A stretch of 64,000 nucleotides of DNA from Corylus avellana. Lineage: Eukaryota; Streptophyta; Magnoliopsida; Fagales; Betulaceae. The stretch's first letter is position 1, and every line of letters begins with the position of its first letter. Shown here piece after piece: positions 1 through 12,459 of the stretch. Both the position numbers and the translations under genes were made by a program. The DNA lies in the NCBI RefSeq assembly GCF_901000735.1, contig NC_081549.1, positions 22,559,850-22,623,849 on the forward strand, read 5' to 3'. Under the pieces are notes generated by a model. That model made no database searches. It saw only the letters and a list, made by a program, of their open reading frames with translations, and was not told where the DNA came from.

Positions 1-2571
1 TGTTGAATAGAAGTCACCTTAGGGGTGTCTGTTCAAGCCTAACAAGTCACTCTCGAATGGTACCTCTATATCCTTTAGCGGCGTTTACGGTTCCTACTCC
101 GAAAGCAATTCAATTCCCTTTTATTTTTCCCAATCTCTCTGGAAAGCAATTCAATTCCCTTTTATTTTTCCCAATCTCTCTATCTATGAACGAAAAAGGT
201 AGCAATCTCCTCCTTGTGGTTGGTTTATATAATAAAGCAAGAGGCTCATCCCCCTTCTCGAGCCTCTAGACTTGCTTCCTAAAGCTCTGTGGCCGCCTGC
301 CTGTGATCAACTTCTTTACTTTTCGTTTTTTGAGCCGTTTCCTTAGTTGTTAGCTGTAGCGTGCTGTCTTAGTCGGCTAGCTTGACTTTATCTTATCATG
401 TTCTGGTGGTGTAGTGCTTTTTTTTTTTTTTTTTTTTTCTCCAGACCTCGATCGACAGCCTTTCTTTGCGCATAGCTAATAAATACCCTTCTTCTTGAAA
501 GCAGAATTTCAACCATCCAACAATAGGCTGAACCATCTCAAGTTCATATGGCCAAAGAAGTGTTATAGAATTGTCCTTTGAGGTTTGCTTGCTGTAGATT
601 TCAGCTTGGATATTTCTTATCAAAAAAAGATTTCAGCTTGGATATCCTCCCTTCCATGTTGTATAGGATAAAAAACACATGGTCGATTGAAGGAAGACTA
701 ATTCCAATAAACCTTGTGCTAGAATTTTTCTTGGCTATTATTTTCAATCTTTCCTGGATGAAATTTTAGAAAGGTCCCTAGCTATTTTTATTTTTTCTTT
801 AACCTTCAATTCAGTAGGAGAAAAATTATAGACTTGGCTAGAGGAAGGACTCTAGATTTTAATTGCAGTAATCAAGTGATAGATAGAAACCTTTGTCAAT
901 AAAGCATGTAGTAAGACACTACATTATAGATTTCTGGCGACTTATATAGTCTTGCGCAGAAGGTGAGCTTGTCTAAGTTTGGTATAAACTCCTAAACATA
1001 TCATTCTTTCTCTACTTTCTTCAATATGGTGGTAAAAATTTGAAGGTGTTGCACTTAAAAAGACCTACTAGCTTGGATTCTGAACAAAGCTTGATTTGTA
1101 AATTTTGTAGAAATGTTGGTGGACATAAAGTTTTAGTTCTCTATGAGAAATGTGTGGGGACGTAAAATTTAGATGTACAAGATCTGCCTACAAGATACTA
1201 AGAGGCTGCTACCATTTATCAAATGTTAACACCTATGGCCCTCTGAATAATGTTCTCAAGCATTAGGTACTTTTAATAGGGCTCATGGTGCTGCCATCAT
1301 TTTTTGCCCTTAACCATGCTCTGACCATGCACTAGGGGAGGGGCTTATTTGATATGCACATAAGAATGACACTGCTGTTAGTCATGTTTGTAGTGCAAAG
1401 AGAGTTATGAGTGGAAAAATCAAGAGTGTTTTTTGATGAGTGCAAAGAGAGTTATGACAGTAGATAACTTTATGTTCTTATGCAAGCACTTTATTGAGAG
1501 AAGATTGCTACAATGTCCATTAATGCTACCAAAGGAATATCTCATATTTTCTTCTTTTTGTGAGATTGGGACAAGTGTTTGAACTTGTGAATATTTTTTA
1601 TTCATGTGCAAGTTGTAAAAACGTTTTATGTTTAAAAATTATGCATGTTTATTTTTAATTGACTTTGTATTTGATTTGCACTTTGCTTACAAATTAATGA
1701 TTTGAATATGGTTAATCCTGTTGCCATTTTGTTTTAACAGATTTTAAGTTGATCAAGAATCAATTTCCATCTGAGTGACCACGGCAATGATTGAAAAGTG
1801 TGAATCATTTTATGCTGAAACAAATATAGTTCATAAATCATGAATGCTGATATGAACCAAATTCAGATCTTTGTATCTTAAAATAAATTTAGGTAATAAC
1901 GAAACATTCTTAAGAGTTCCAGTAATTAGATTTAAACAATCAATATATAGTCCATAAATCTATTTACTTATTCTCAAATCTTATTATTAGACTCCACTAC
2001 TGTATCTGACCTTTCCATTATATACTTAATTCTCAAATCTTGTATGTTAATAATGTTAGGGATGATGGCAGCAACACTTGAAAAGAAATAATTTTGACTT
2101 TTCAATGACGTTGTAGCATTTCAAATGAAAGGCTCAAACCAGACCTATTGCAGAGCGTGCAATACTCGCATCACCACTTATTTCTTTGATTACTTATTCC
2201 CCGAAAAAATAAGAACAAAAAACAAAGTAAAGAAAAAAAAAAACAAAGGAAAAAAATATTATTGGGGCTAACATTTTGTGCTGTGTGGTTCTTAAGAAAG
2301 TGAAAGACATGACTTGACTGCATCCCCAAAAGTATTAAAGACTTAAAATTAGTTTAATTTTCTCCTTATTGAAAGCAAAAATAATAGTGAATATGATACT
2401 CGATTTTATGTTCTTTCTTCATGTAGTTTCTTTGTGATCAAAGAGAACGGCGCTGTTTTATTAATACGAGATGTAGAACATGTATATATCGTCTCATAAT
2501 TTGATAAAACCAAGTATTCTTATCTTGTTCTTTTGGAGACAACTTTTGTTACCTCATAGAATGTTGTGCAG
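1..2571. other. Intergenic, no gene recognised
   Basis: AT-rich non-coding DNA upstream of the BRCA2 relic. Open stretches here are short and show no recognisable domain. It holds a short tandem duplication (101-181), a poly-T run near 418-439 and a small direct repeat of a 16-bp string near 600 and 632. No upstream BRCA2 exons or start codon could be recognised. Confidence 0.6.
101..181. repeat. 41-bp perfect tandem duplication
   Basis: The 40 bases 101-140 recur exactly at 142-181, a 41-bp period with two copies. The unit starts gaaagcaatt and ends caatctctct. It looks like a simple recent slippage or duplication; no function is visible. Confidence 0.9.
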
Positions 2572-5500
2572 GCCAAGTGCTAGCTAGAGATAATGGATGT
2601 GGTTCCTCAAATTCTCTCTTCCAGATGAGCTCTAGGAAAACTGTCAATATATCTTCAGATGACCTGGTTAGAGCTAAGACATTGTTGGGATTGGAAGAAG
2701 ATAATGATAATTGTATTTTTGAAGGTCTTCAACATTCAGTGAAGCCGTATAATCCCAATGGACCATTTGGATGGAAAAGTCCATCCCATTCAGAAATGAG
2801 AGGCTGTGTGTGCGATTGTGATATTAAGGATGGTACATCAGTTTCGAGACCTTTGTTAACTTCCATGTTTGGTTCAGCAGAATGTTTGGTTCAGCAGGAA
2901 GCAGATTGAAGAATCAGGCAAATCCAAACCTTATGCAACCTGAAATGCAGAGTTCAGCTCTCAAACCACCTCCAATCAAGTTCCACACAGCAGGTGGAAG
3001 ATCTATATCTGTCTTCAGTGATGCACTGAGTTGGGAACTTTCTTGAATGAGGAGGATGCAGATGATTCACCTTCTTCATTTTCAAAGGAGACAGGATTCA
3101 ATGATGCTTTGTCAAATGAGGGAAATGATCCTTGCACTCCCTTTTCTTGTGAGGAAATGGCAAACAACAAAAATACGTCAAAAAGTTTTGTAACCCCGTT
3201 GCGATCATCTTCTAATCAAGTGCAGTTGTCAGTCAAGTCAGCACATATTATTTCAGGGAATAACATGATCAAAGAATTTGATGCTGTTCATTATGACAGT
3301 GTTTGTAGGTTAAATACTAATTCATCTTCTCTAGAGAAGCGTCTAAGCAACAGGCAAGGTGATCCTAATATAGCTGCAAAAAGTTCTTTGGCTAATGGTA
3401 TCAGTTCAAGGATTAGTCCACCTGGACGGTCACCAGCCAGAGCATTGGTTGATATTTCAAATACCATTGGCACAGCTTGCACAAATAACGGACAAATAGC
3501 TAATGTACAGAGAATACTTGGAAAGAGTTCTACTTCTCTGTTCAAAAAGCCCTGCAGTTCCAAATTCTCCACCACGTTGAATAAGAATGTTCCATTAGTT
3601 CCTAATGGTAAAATTCATGCAGGTCTTTTGAAATAGCTTTGTGTTTTTGTTGGTTATAATGCTTCCTAAAGTAAGCTACATGCTCCATCAGGTTTATCTA
3701 CTTTACCATCTGAACACTCATGTTGCAAAAAGAGAATTTCCTCACGATACCCGTTTCAGATTCCAAGAATGTATGTCAAGGAATATTTTAAAGCACCACC
3801 ATTACACCAGAATACGGTACATAGACTATCAGTACTGTTGTTTTCCCTCTTGAAGTTTCTTTTGCTTTTGGTAATGACACCATTTTACACATCCAAATTA
3901 TTAGAATATATTCAGTTCTAACACAAATGAATATAGTTGGAGCTTTTGTCAGACCAGGTCAGATGCATCAAATCAACCAATGCAGAAAAGTACATGTTTC
4001 ATGACGAGTCTGGCTTAAATTGCATTGGACCAGAAGCTTTTTTCCACATATTGGCTCAGTCTGGAGCATCCATGCAATATGCTTCAAAAGAGTAAATTAT
4101 CTGCTATATTTTTAAAGTTACATTGCTTGTCGGTTTACAGATGCTCAGTATGATCTATGCAAACTTTAGTTACAATATTAGCTTTTCATAATCTATCATC
4201 AACTTGTCATAGAGTTGGGCTGCCCATGTAATTATTAAATAGGATTGATCTGGTAATTGGATTGGTTGGGTTGTGCAGCACCTTCAACGTGGTTGTTGTG
4301 AACACTATGGAACTTCTGTGCTGTTTATGGTTCAGGGCTCTTCAACAGTGTGGTTGTTTATGCTTTTCTATCAATTTAGATAATATTGCACTCTGCCTCT
4401 GATCTTTGTTTCGCATTTTGCATAATATCTATCTGGGTGGGTCATAAATCACTACAAGTTGGAGTCAGACGGATATACCCTGTCCTCTATAAAGAGAGGT
4501 AGTTTGATTTTTTTTTTTTTTCCTGAAGTTTTTCTTCAATCCATACCGTGTTCTGTATGATGAAAATCATTCCTGTTGCTTTCATCTAGGTTAGGCAATG
4601 GAGGGTCTATTGTGAAATCAGAGAGGATGGAGAGTAAAATGGTGCAATTGTACAACCAAAGGTGACCTCTATTCTTCCATCTGAAGCCAATTTTAATATT
4701 GTTTACTTCTCGAAAACATTCATTGATTGTGTGCTCAATCCATTTGTAGATTTCAGTGGCCTACTTGAAGTTTTAAATATTTATCTACTTCAGTAGTTCT
4801 TTAGTCTTCCTTATTGATGTATGTTCAGTAACAATGCATTTTATCAAACTTTTTCTGATCATAAAAGGACTAAAGCATACTATCACACTTGTTCTTACTA
4901 GAATCATGGATAGGTATATAGCATATGGGTGCAATACGATATAGAAACATTGATATGATAATCCTTGAAAAGTAGGATACAATATGATGAGAATACAGAA
5001 CACTAATGGAGTAGCCGTGCTAAAATCTCTCTTTTGTAAGTTATAAACGGAACCATGGCAAATACTGTGATTCCAACCATTGCCAGTTTATGAGATGGTT
5101 TTCCTGTTAATGATGCAAAAGGACCTCTAATTCTACAGCAATGACCTTAGACATTCAACATGACTTTGTTGCAGTTTTTTTGTTTAATGATTTTTGTTTG
5201 GCTGCAGGCGAGTTAATGTTGTAGAGGGAATCATTTCCGAGTTTCAAAGAGACATAAAAGGTTCACATGATTATGATGACAATGATAGTGAAGAAGGAGC
5301 AAAAATTCTAAAGATACTTGAGACAGCTGCAGAACCTGAAGTTTTAATGGCAGAGATGAGTCCGGAGCAACTAACATCTTTTACCACTTATCAAGCAAAA
5401 CTAGAGGTGGGCTTCAGATGCTTTGCTTGACTTAAAGTCCAAATGTAGAATGAGGTCATTAACTATGGCTAGTTTGAACTTAGGCAACCTGGCAGCCAAC

Positions 5501-7850
5501 CACGGACAAAGCAATTGAGAAAGCTTTGGAAGATTCTGGCTTAGGTGAGAGAGAAGTCACCCAATTTAAGAGGGCGAGGATAGTTGGATTAACTAAGAAA
5601 ATCTGTCATGGAAAGGACAGCCCTAAAGAAGGCTTGATAACAATCTGGAACCCAACAGAGAAGCAGGTGAATCCAATGGTGTTGTTCTGTTTTCCTTGAA
5701 CCCTTCTTTGCATCTAGTTTGCTCATTCCCCCTCTTCCCCTACCCTCTTTTCTCTCTCCTCTACCCTCAATCCCCCAACCCCCACGTGTATGCATACATG
5801 TGTGTAGTCATGCCTGCTAGGCCAACATGATGAATGTGTTCTCTTTCTCTCGTTACCGTCTCTGCATGCTTATCATGAATGTTATGTAGTGTGTTTTATA
5901 AGCATTATAATTAATCTACTTACTACTGTTATCAAAAAAATTAATCTACTTACTACTGTGACAGCAACATGAGCTGGTTGAGGGGCAGGCTTATGGTATT
6001 GCTGGGCTTGTACCGTTTAATTCTGATGCAGATACCCTATACTTGCAAGCAAGAGGATCCACTATCAAATGGCAGCCTTAATCTTCCCAAGCAACTGAAC
6101 ACTTTAAGTAAGTCTCCACTTAACTTTCTTATTACCAAAAAAACTAAGAATGTTAATTGAATCTAGCTCAAAGATATATTTTGTAGGCCATTTCACAATC
6201 CTCGCAAATCAGTCGTATTGTCAAATTTGGGTGAAGTTCCTCTTTCCAGGTGAATTTCAAATTCATCCTTTCTGTTATGATGTTTTTGCTTTTCCTCCAT
6301 TTTCCTTTCAAGTAGTAAAGAGAGAAACGTTGTAAACTCAATAACTGTTTGGTTTATTCAGTGAATTTGATATAGCTGCCGTCGTTGTGCATGTGGGGGA
6401 GGTTTTTACAGCTCCTCACCAAAAGAAACAGTGGGTGTTTGTGACAGATTGCTCCACTTCCGAGTCAGTCAGAAGAATTATCCAATTCTTTACTTGCCAT
6501 CAGCCTCTGCACTCCATACATTAATGATGGTTCGTTTGCACCCATCAACTCTAATCTTGCGGGATCCACTGTGAGTATATCATGTTTCTTTCAGTCACCT
6601 CCAAGAGTGGCATTTATCTTTATCAAATGATGCAATCATCAGAGATCACTTCGAGATATGAGGGAATAAGAGCTCTCATGGGAAGATTTTATTCAATTCA
6701 ACAGAAGGAAATGCAATCTTCATAATAATTTTCCTTTGTTCTCATAAATTATACACCTTTAAATATGACTAAATGAATGAAATGAGTGATTGCTCCATAA
6801 CTGAGACAATCCACAATATGATAACTAAATAAGAAGGCAATTAACTCCAGTTCTAGATTACCATCTATTGAAATACCAACACAATAATACGTTGTTTTGG
6901 AAGAATGTTTTACCCAGGACATGGAAGTTCGCTACACGTTGTAGCCCTTTTTTGCACCATGCTAATTGCGTCACTTCTAACTACTGCTTTCATGTTTTAC
7001 TTGGTATAAGCTTCCAGGATTCTATATTGTTGCCTTGAATTGTTGGGCTTAGACGTTAGTTCTGTGATTTTTAATTGTTTAAAAAAATAGCAGCAACATA
7101 GCATTTTTGTAGTTTATCAAAGAATCAAACAAATGGTTGATTCCCGCATGATACACTTTTGATCCAAAGATGCATATCCTCTCCCTTTCTTCTCCAACAC
7201 AACCCTCCCCACAAAAAATAAGTCAATCCAGAAAAAAACCCTATAGTTAGTGACACTTGTAGTTTCCACATTGCAGGTTAGCTTCTATAATCTTATCAAG
7301 AGAGCCAAGGACCAATTGAATCGTCTTTGGGTAGCAGAAGCTACAGAGAATTCAATCTACTTTCTGAATTCTGATCCTCCCCATTGTGCTCACTGCTCGC
7401 CTAAAAAATGCAGCTGCCTTTGCTCAAAGATGGGCAAAGATCTCTAGCTTGGTGTGCATTTTGTGACTTTGATATCATATTGATAGCATTTGCTGCATGG
7501 TGTCTACTGTTTAATAAACTTTTGCACTTGTTTCACTTTTTTTGCAGACTATTGATAAGCTTGGGGAGAAAGTTTTATTTATTATTGGTAATTGTAAAAG
7601 CTAGATTATAAATGTAGTTGATCTAAACTGACGAGTAAGTCTCTCCTGTTTGTTTTATTTGACATCGATGTGGGGATATCTAGCCCCCCTATATGCTATT
7701 TATTCTAATCTCAAATTTCTCCATCTTGGTGCTAATTCCAGGGCAAAGTCACTGGATGTGGCGAGCTCATCATTCAGAATGCTAGAAAAGCTTCATTTGG
7801 TGGCACAATCTGGTTCCTGGTTAGAATGTCTGCCTCTTCTTTGCGCTTGA
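2572..7850 (+). pseudogene. BRCA2: Degenerate BRCA2-like gene (exon remnants, several frame lesions)
   Basis: BRCA2 loads RAD51 onto single-stranded DNA during homologous recombination. Exon-like blocks run in family order. BRC-type repeats lie near 2620-2700 (VNISSDDLVRAKTLLGLEE) and 2981-3027 (FHTAGGRSISV). A linker with SPPGRSPARALVDISN is near 3418-3470, followed by RYPFQIPRMYVKEYF (3740-3790). Part of the helical domain is at 3975-4091 (AEKYMFHDESGLNCIGPEAF). OB-fold pieces are near 4460-4502 (RIYPVLYKER), 4593-4661, 5207-5405, 5484-5667, 5964-6100, 6192-6247, 6361-6572 and 7277-7445. Later blocks at 7546-7606 and 7741-7826 look coding but were not matched. Lesions: a 17-bp tandem duplication at 2865-2898 shifts the frame; the second BRC repeat lacks its LLG half and joins a shifted frame near 3027; there are frameshifts near 6465 and 7397; and the end of the helical domain plus most of OB1 is missing between 4092 and 4460. 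No start codon or N-terminus was seen. Assignment to BRCA2 is strong; non-functionality is inferred from the lesions. Confidence 0.82.
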
Positions 7851-9379
7851 ACTCTATAACTATTGATGTTGAAAGAAGCTTCGATTATAGTTTCTTTTTG
7901 CATGTCTTTATCGCCAAATTTTGATTAGCACAGAAGAATCTATAAATGTGGCACTATGCATGCAGCGAAGAAAGTAACATGAGCTTCTTCAGTTTTGAGC
8001 CAACTACCATTTTTTTAGAGGTTTTGGTTGATTGAGCATGTATAGTTATGACCGTTACTAATACAATTTTGTTAAACATTCTGTAAGCAATTTTGCTGTT
8101 TTTACCTTTCTGGGTGGAGGGACGTGCTGAATACTAAACTGCTGGAGGGCTGAGGTAGGTTTAATGTTCAGTCTGTAATGGGGATACTTTCTCACATTAC
8201 TAAGGGTCATTGACCCATCTGTAAATATAATGATAAAGTAACAATGTATGTTTGATCTAAATAGTGTCTCCCAACCCTAATCTATTAAATTTATTTATAT
8301 CTTTAGAACATGAGAATTATGGATTTGGATTCTCAACAATTTGTTGTTCGGATTATTAGCAATTTTGACAACAAATGTGAGAGAATCCTTATAAGGTCTA
8401 TTTGTCCAAACAAATGGACGGACACAACAAAATTGTTGTGGATCTCTATCTAAGAATCATATGCTTGATTGATCCTATTAACTTTAAAGAAAAAATGTTA
8501 ATTTAATAAATTTGATTGAAAGAAAACAATCATTTTATTTTTATTTTCTAGGTGCTAAAAGAGTTTTCTTATCAATTCAATTGTAAGAGTTTTTAATAAA
8601 TTGAGGACAGATTATATTAATGGTGTTACATTAATTTCATGTTTTTAAGTAATTTATACACCACTAACATGGGTGTCACATCAATTTTCGAGGCTATAAT
8701 AAAATTAGTAATTTCCTCAAATATTTTTCTTTAACCGCATGTCATATTATAGATCATTTACTCTTTACGTGTAAATCTAAATCTATGTATTTTGACACAA
8801 ATATTAAAAATAACATTTTAATGAGTCGCAAGATTAAATCATTTAATCCACACTATAATTAATCTATTGAACGAAGATTAATTCAATGAATTGATCTGCA
8901 TTCAAATGGTGGGTTAATATCATTCTCTTTATTAGTAAGAGCAATGTGCATCTTCTTTTTGTTAAAGCTTTTTCATTTTCTTTTTGTTTTCTGTTTTTAA
9001 AATAAAAACATTAATGACACAAAATATAAAACACTGGACAACGATTTTTACTTTTATTTTACATCATAATACTTTTTCAAACGAAAAACACTCTCTTAAA
9101 AAAATTAGTAGACAGCCCAAATATTGATCTTTAATATTTGGACCGAATAAATTAACTAAATATCTTGTTACAAGTAACCACTACCCTCAAGAGAATGGCA
9201 TTGGCAGGATCAGATGGATATTGCAAATCCCAACTTTAGTTTCTGAGCTAACAATGCAGGTCAACTTCATGGAAATAAGGGGTCTCCTTGCCGTGGAAGA
9301 CAGCAGAAGAAAGTTCGAACCTTGCTAGGCAAAGGCAAAAAATGAGGAGCAAAGCTCTCCCTCTCATGGCTAACCCATT
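7851..9379. other. Intergenic, AT-rich
   Basis: No gene or domain was recognised. The DNA is AT-rich with scattered short palindromes, such as around 8398-8416. The open frames near 9248-9452 are low-complexity and overlap the repeat block that follows. Confidence 0.55.
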
Positions 9380-9715
9380 GGAAAAGACGATCTGACCCCA
9401 CTGGAAGAGGATCGATTGCACACCTCTCCAACATAAGACTGTCATGAGACATACCTTTGTTGGAAAGGAAAAGACGATTTGACCCCTGCTACTCACTGGG
9501 GGAGGATCGCATAAGACTGTCATGAGACATCTCAAGGGTAGCTCAATCGGCCGTGAATCATAGCTCATGAAACACGGAGGTTACTAGTTCGAATTCTCCC
9601 ATCTCCCTTCTTTTGTATAGACATGTCAAAAAAAAAAAACAAAAAGACTGTCATGAGACATACCCTTGTTGGATAGGAAAAGACGATCTTACCCCCACTG
9701 AGAGAGGATCGCCCA
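9380..9715. repeat. About 78-bp direct repeat, interrupted by a SINE
   Basis: A unit that begins aagactgtcatgagacat and continues through ggaaaagacgat...gacccc...gaggatcg starts at 9435 and 9513 (period 78). A partial unit precedes it from about 9380. The second unit is split by the SINE at 9531-9643 and resumes at 9662. Confidence 0.75.
9531..9643 (+). mobile_element. tRNA-derived SINE with 18-bp target-site duplication
   Basis: The head carries a pol III box A-like string (gtagctcaatcgg, 9537-9549) and a box B-like string (agttcgaattctcc, about 9585-9598). A short body and an A-rich tail ending near 9643 follow. The flanks 9513-9530 and 9644-9661 are an identical 18-bp string, the expected target-site duplication from LINE-type target-primed insertion. 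Related copies occur elsewhere in the window on both strands. Confidence 0.85.
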
Positions 9716-11026
9716 ATGACAGCCAAGCCCAAAGAAGAAGACCGCAACAAGACAATAGGCTCGCCCATCGTAACTGCCTTCGACATGGGGCTGTTTACGA
9801 AAAAAATATAAAAAAGAAAAAAAATAAAAATAAAAAGAAAGAAAGCAGCAACTCCTACAACAAACCCAAAAAATGAAATCAATTCGCAAGATTGCTCACA
9901 CTCATGCATTGAAAGAAGGGAAGAAAGAAGAATGAATGAATAATAAACGTTCAATGGTGAAGGTGGTAACATCCAAGCCCGCCAGTAACTTTGGGCACAC
10001 CAACTTCTAGGCAAAGCGCCCACAGAAGCAAGAAAGAAAATCATGAGAACCTCTAAACCCTTGCCTCGAGCACAAGGTACGACGAGCCTCGCGCGCTTCA
10101 CACAACTCAAGTAAAATCCTTTTGATATTCACTTGATACATACATATTTACCTCATTTAGTCGCGAAGATATTATTTTCCTATGAGCTAACCCAGTCTAC
10201 GGTCTTATATTTGTGATAGAAAGCAGCAAAGCTACTCTATGCGTTTTTTTTTTTTTTTTTCTTCTTCTTTTTCGAAACGCATGGTTACAGCTCGCTGTTT
10301 TGTCTCACTATAGTAGAGAAAAGTCAGAGATATGTTTTACAACGAGATCCATAACCCCATGAATTGATCAGATTGATTCAGATGAACTGCGTTTGTTGAG
10401 GTATATTTGATTATTTTGATACCCATCTCTTAATAAAAAATTTAGAACCAAAAGGATAAAATATAACAGGAAATTAATGACCCTTCTTTTCCTACTACTT
10501 GGATTTTCATTATTTATTTACCAGCTACACAATTGGCAGATGTAGTGTAAAATGGTGCCCCTGCAGGCTGCTCTTAAGGCATTCGTTCAAGCATTAATGT
10601 TTTGTTCCATTGCAATCCGTTTCTCGCTTCACGAAAATATGATTAGAAATGAATGGCTCATGAATCATAATGAACTTCCAGATTTCTTGTGGGATTATGG
10701 GACAATATATATCTGCTAGCAAATAAGTTATAGGGTTAATCAATAACTTCAAAATAGAAAAATCAAATCAATGTCTGATTGATTTGTCAACAGCCTAATA
10801 TAAAAACAGGTTGACTTTGACATGTTTTAGAGTACAGAAAGAGAGGAAATACTTTAATTTTTGGCGTTCGGAAAATTAAGTCACCCCTCCTAACATAGCT
10901 CCCGACATGAGTATTATGAAACTCATCTTTTAAAGCATTTTCCATCTCAAAAATTTACACCCAACCAACCAACAAATATATATATATGTGGTTAGTTTGT
11001 ACACTTTTTATATGTAATTCTTCAAT
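9716..11026. other. Intergenic, repeat debris
   Basis: No gene was recognised. It contains an A-rich stretch (9800-9845), a poly-T run (10244-10260) and AT-rich spacer. About 48 codons are open around 10566-10710, but no assignment is made. Near 10990-11010 a string about 22 bp long matches one at about 12000 inside the inverted repeat, a small dispersed duplication beside the left boundary. Confidence 0.5.
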
Positions 11027-12322
11027 TCTCATGATTGAAGAATTGAACATCTTAATTGCACATGGATAGTTGAGAGGCTCATGGTTGAGAGTTGGGCATC
11101 TTAATTACACATGGGTAGTTGAGGGACTCATGGGCATTGAATGAGTGCTCATTTGTGGATCATCCCATTCTAAGAGAGCTAGAGAATACTGAGTGAAAGA
11201 AGATCCAAAGCTCAAGTGAGCCATTGGAGAGAGTGAGAGAATTCTCTTTGTAGAAACACTATCAAGTGTTGTTTTGGGTGAACTTGGGTCTTTAGGTGTG
11301 AACCACTGTTTGTATCTCCCTTGTTTTTCCATAATAAAAGATCTTGATCTGTCTTCGCCAGTGAATGTAGGCCAAGTCATGACCGAACCACTTAAATCCT
11401 TGCGTCTATTTTGGTAGTTTCGTTTCTTGTTTCTTACTTCTCAATTTATTTTGGTGCCTTTGTTGCAACAATACACACAATTACAGGATACAAAGACCTG
11501 GACCCTCATAGGTTTGATTCGAGCTGCTCATTGAATAACCCACAGTATGGGTTACTAAATTGGAAAGACCATTATCCTTCAACCCATTTTTTGCATGAAA
11601 TGATGAATCGTGCCATTAAATCTAACAAGCATTACATCGCGCATAGGGCGGAGCACCCTACGTGCATTCTTAAGTTCCTAAGGAATGTATATCACCACTA
11701 TCAGAAGGAAAATAGACAAGTATCTAGCTATTTTAAATTTTGTGAGCAACACTTTTTTTTTTTTTTTTCTAATCAAAGTACTATTACTTTTATATTAATA
11801 TGTTTATTTATTTATTTATTTAATGATAACAGATTAGTTTGGAAGAAGTCGATACAATGCTCAATGAGAACTTCCCTGGGATATGTGCTATACTTTTAGA
11901 TTGGATTCTAAGAAATTTTAACGAAAATCCCAAGAACTTCCGTAAAAAGTTGTCAATATATCTTGAAGAAAAGCCTTATGGACGCACTCCAAGAACATGG
12001 TTAGTTTGTACACTTTTTATTTTTGTTTTTGCTATTTATATTTTTTTGATTTACTTCTTTTCATACTGAATTAAGAAAATAGTGATTTGTGATTAGAATG
12101 TATAGAAGTGGCTGAGATGAGCATCATGTCTATTTCATTTATTCTCAGATGGTCAGGTGCTTCAAGAAGAAGATGAAGGAGATGAAGGAGGCCGGTGAAG
12201 CGGTCGTTCTCACCGTTTAGGAGGTTATTAGATATTTGATTTTGTAGGCTTTAGTTTTCATGGGTTAATTAATTTGAACTTGTTCAATTGCGGTTGGAAT
12301 TGGATCTAATATTTGGATATAT
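11027..12322 (+). repeat. Long inverted repeat, left arm (LTR fragment + KEN gene 3' end)
   Basis: This 1.3-kb arm is the reverse complement of 12358-13735, with a loop of only about 35 nt. Order from outside inward: a 49-bp minisatellite (two copies), LTR U3/R/U5-like sequence ending near 11470 with the gaccgaaccactta string common near copia U5 regions, then an intron end and three exons of a KEN-domain-like gene. Relative to the other arm it has lost 33 bp at the 11140/11141 junction, removing the TATA box. The arms look nearly identical over most of their length, so the structure should be young. Confidence 0.93.
11487..12220 (+). pseudogene. KEN (IRE1/RNase L-type) endoribonuclease-like gene fragment, left arm
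   Basis: Three exons can be joined: about 11487-11719, 11833-11999 and 12157-12220, using acceptors acag, acag and tcag and donors gtatct and gttagt, with a stop at 12218-12220. The product carries ILKFLRNVYHHY followed by NENFPGICAILLDWIL. This matches the KEN pattern of LxxxRNxxHHY then a short stretch and FPxL. The Asn and second His of RNxxHH correspond to the catalytic Asn/His pair of IRE1. No kinase domain, sensor domain or start codon is present, so this is a captured 3' end rather than a full gene. KEN membership rests on short motifs read by eye. Confidence 0.55.
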
Positions 12323-12459
12323 AGCTAAAAGATTCATTACAAAACATGAAACTTAAAATATGTCCAAATATTAGATCCAATTCCAACCGCAATTGAACAA
12401 GTTCAAATTAATTAATCCATGAAAACTAAAGCCTACAAAATCAAATATCTAATAACCTC

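Noticed and set aside
9565..10110. Open frame of 181 codons on the minus strand
   Set aside because: It runs through the SINE, the 78-bp repeats and an A/T-rich low-complexity stretch; no domain and no gene-like codon use.
10566..10710. About 48 open codons with a faint look of a ribosome-inactivating-protein internal segment
   Set aside because: Only a few spaced residues agree, there is no adjoining exon or start, and the key acidic residue position is not kept; too weak to call.
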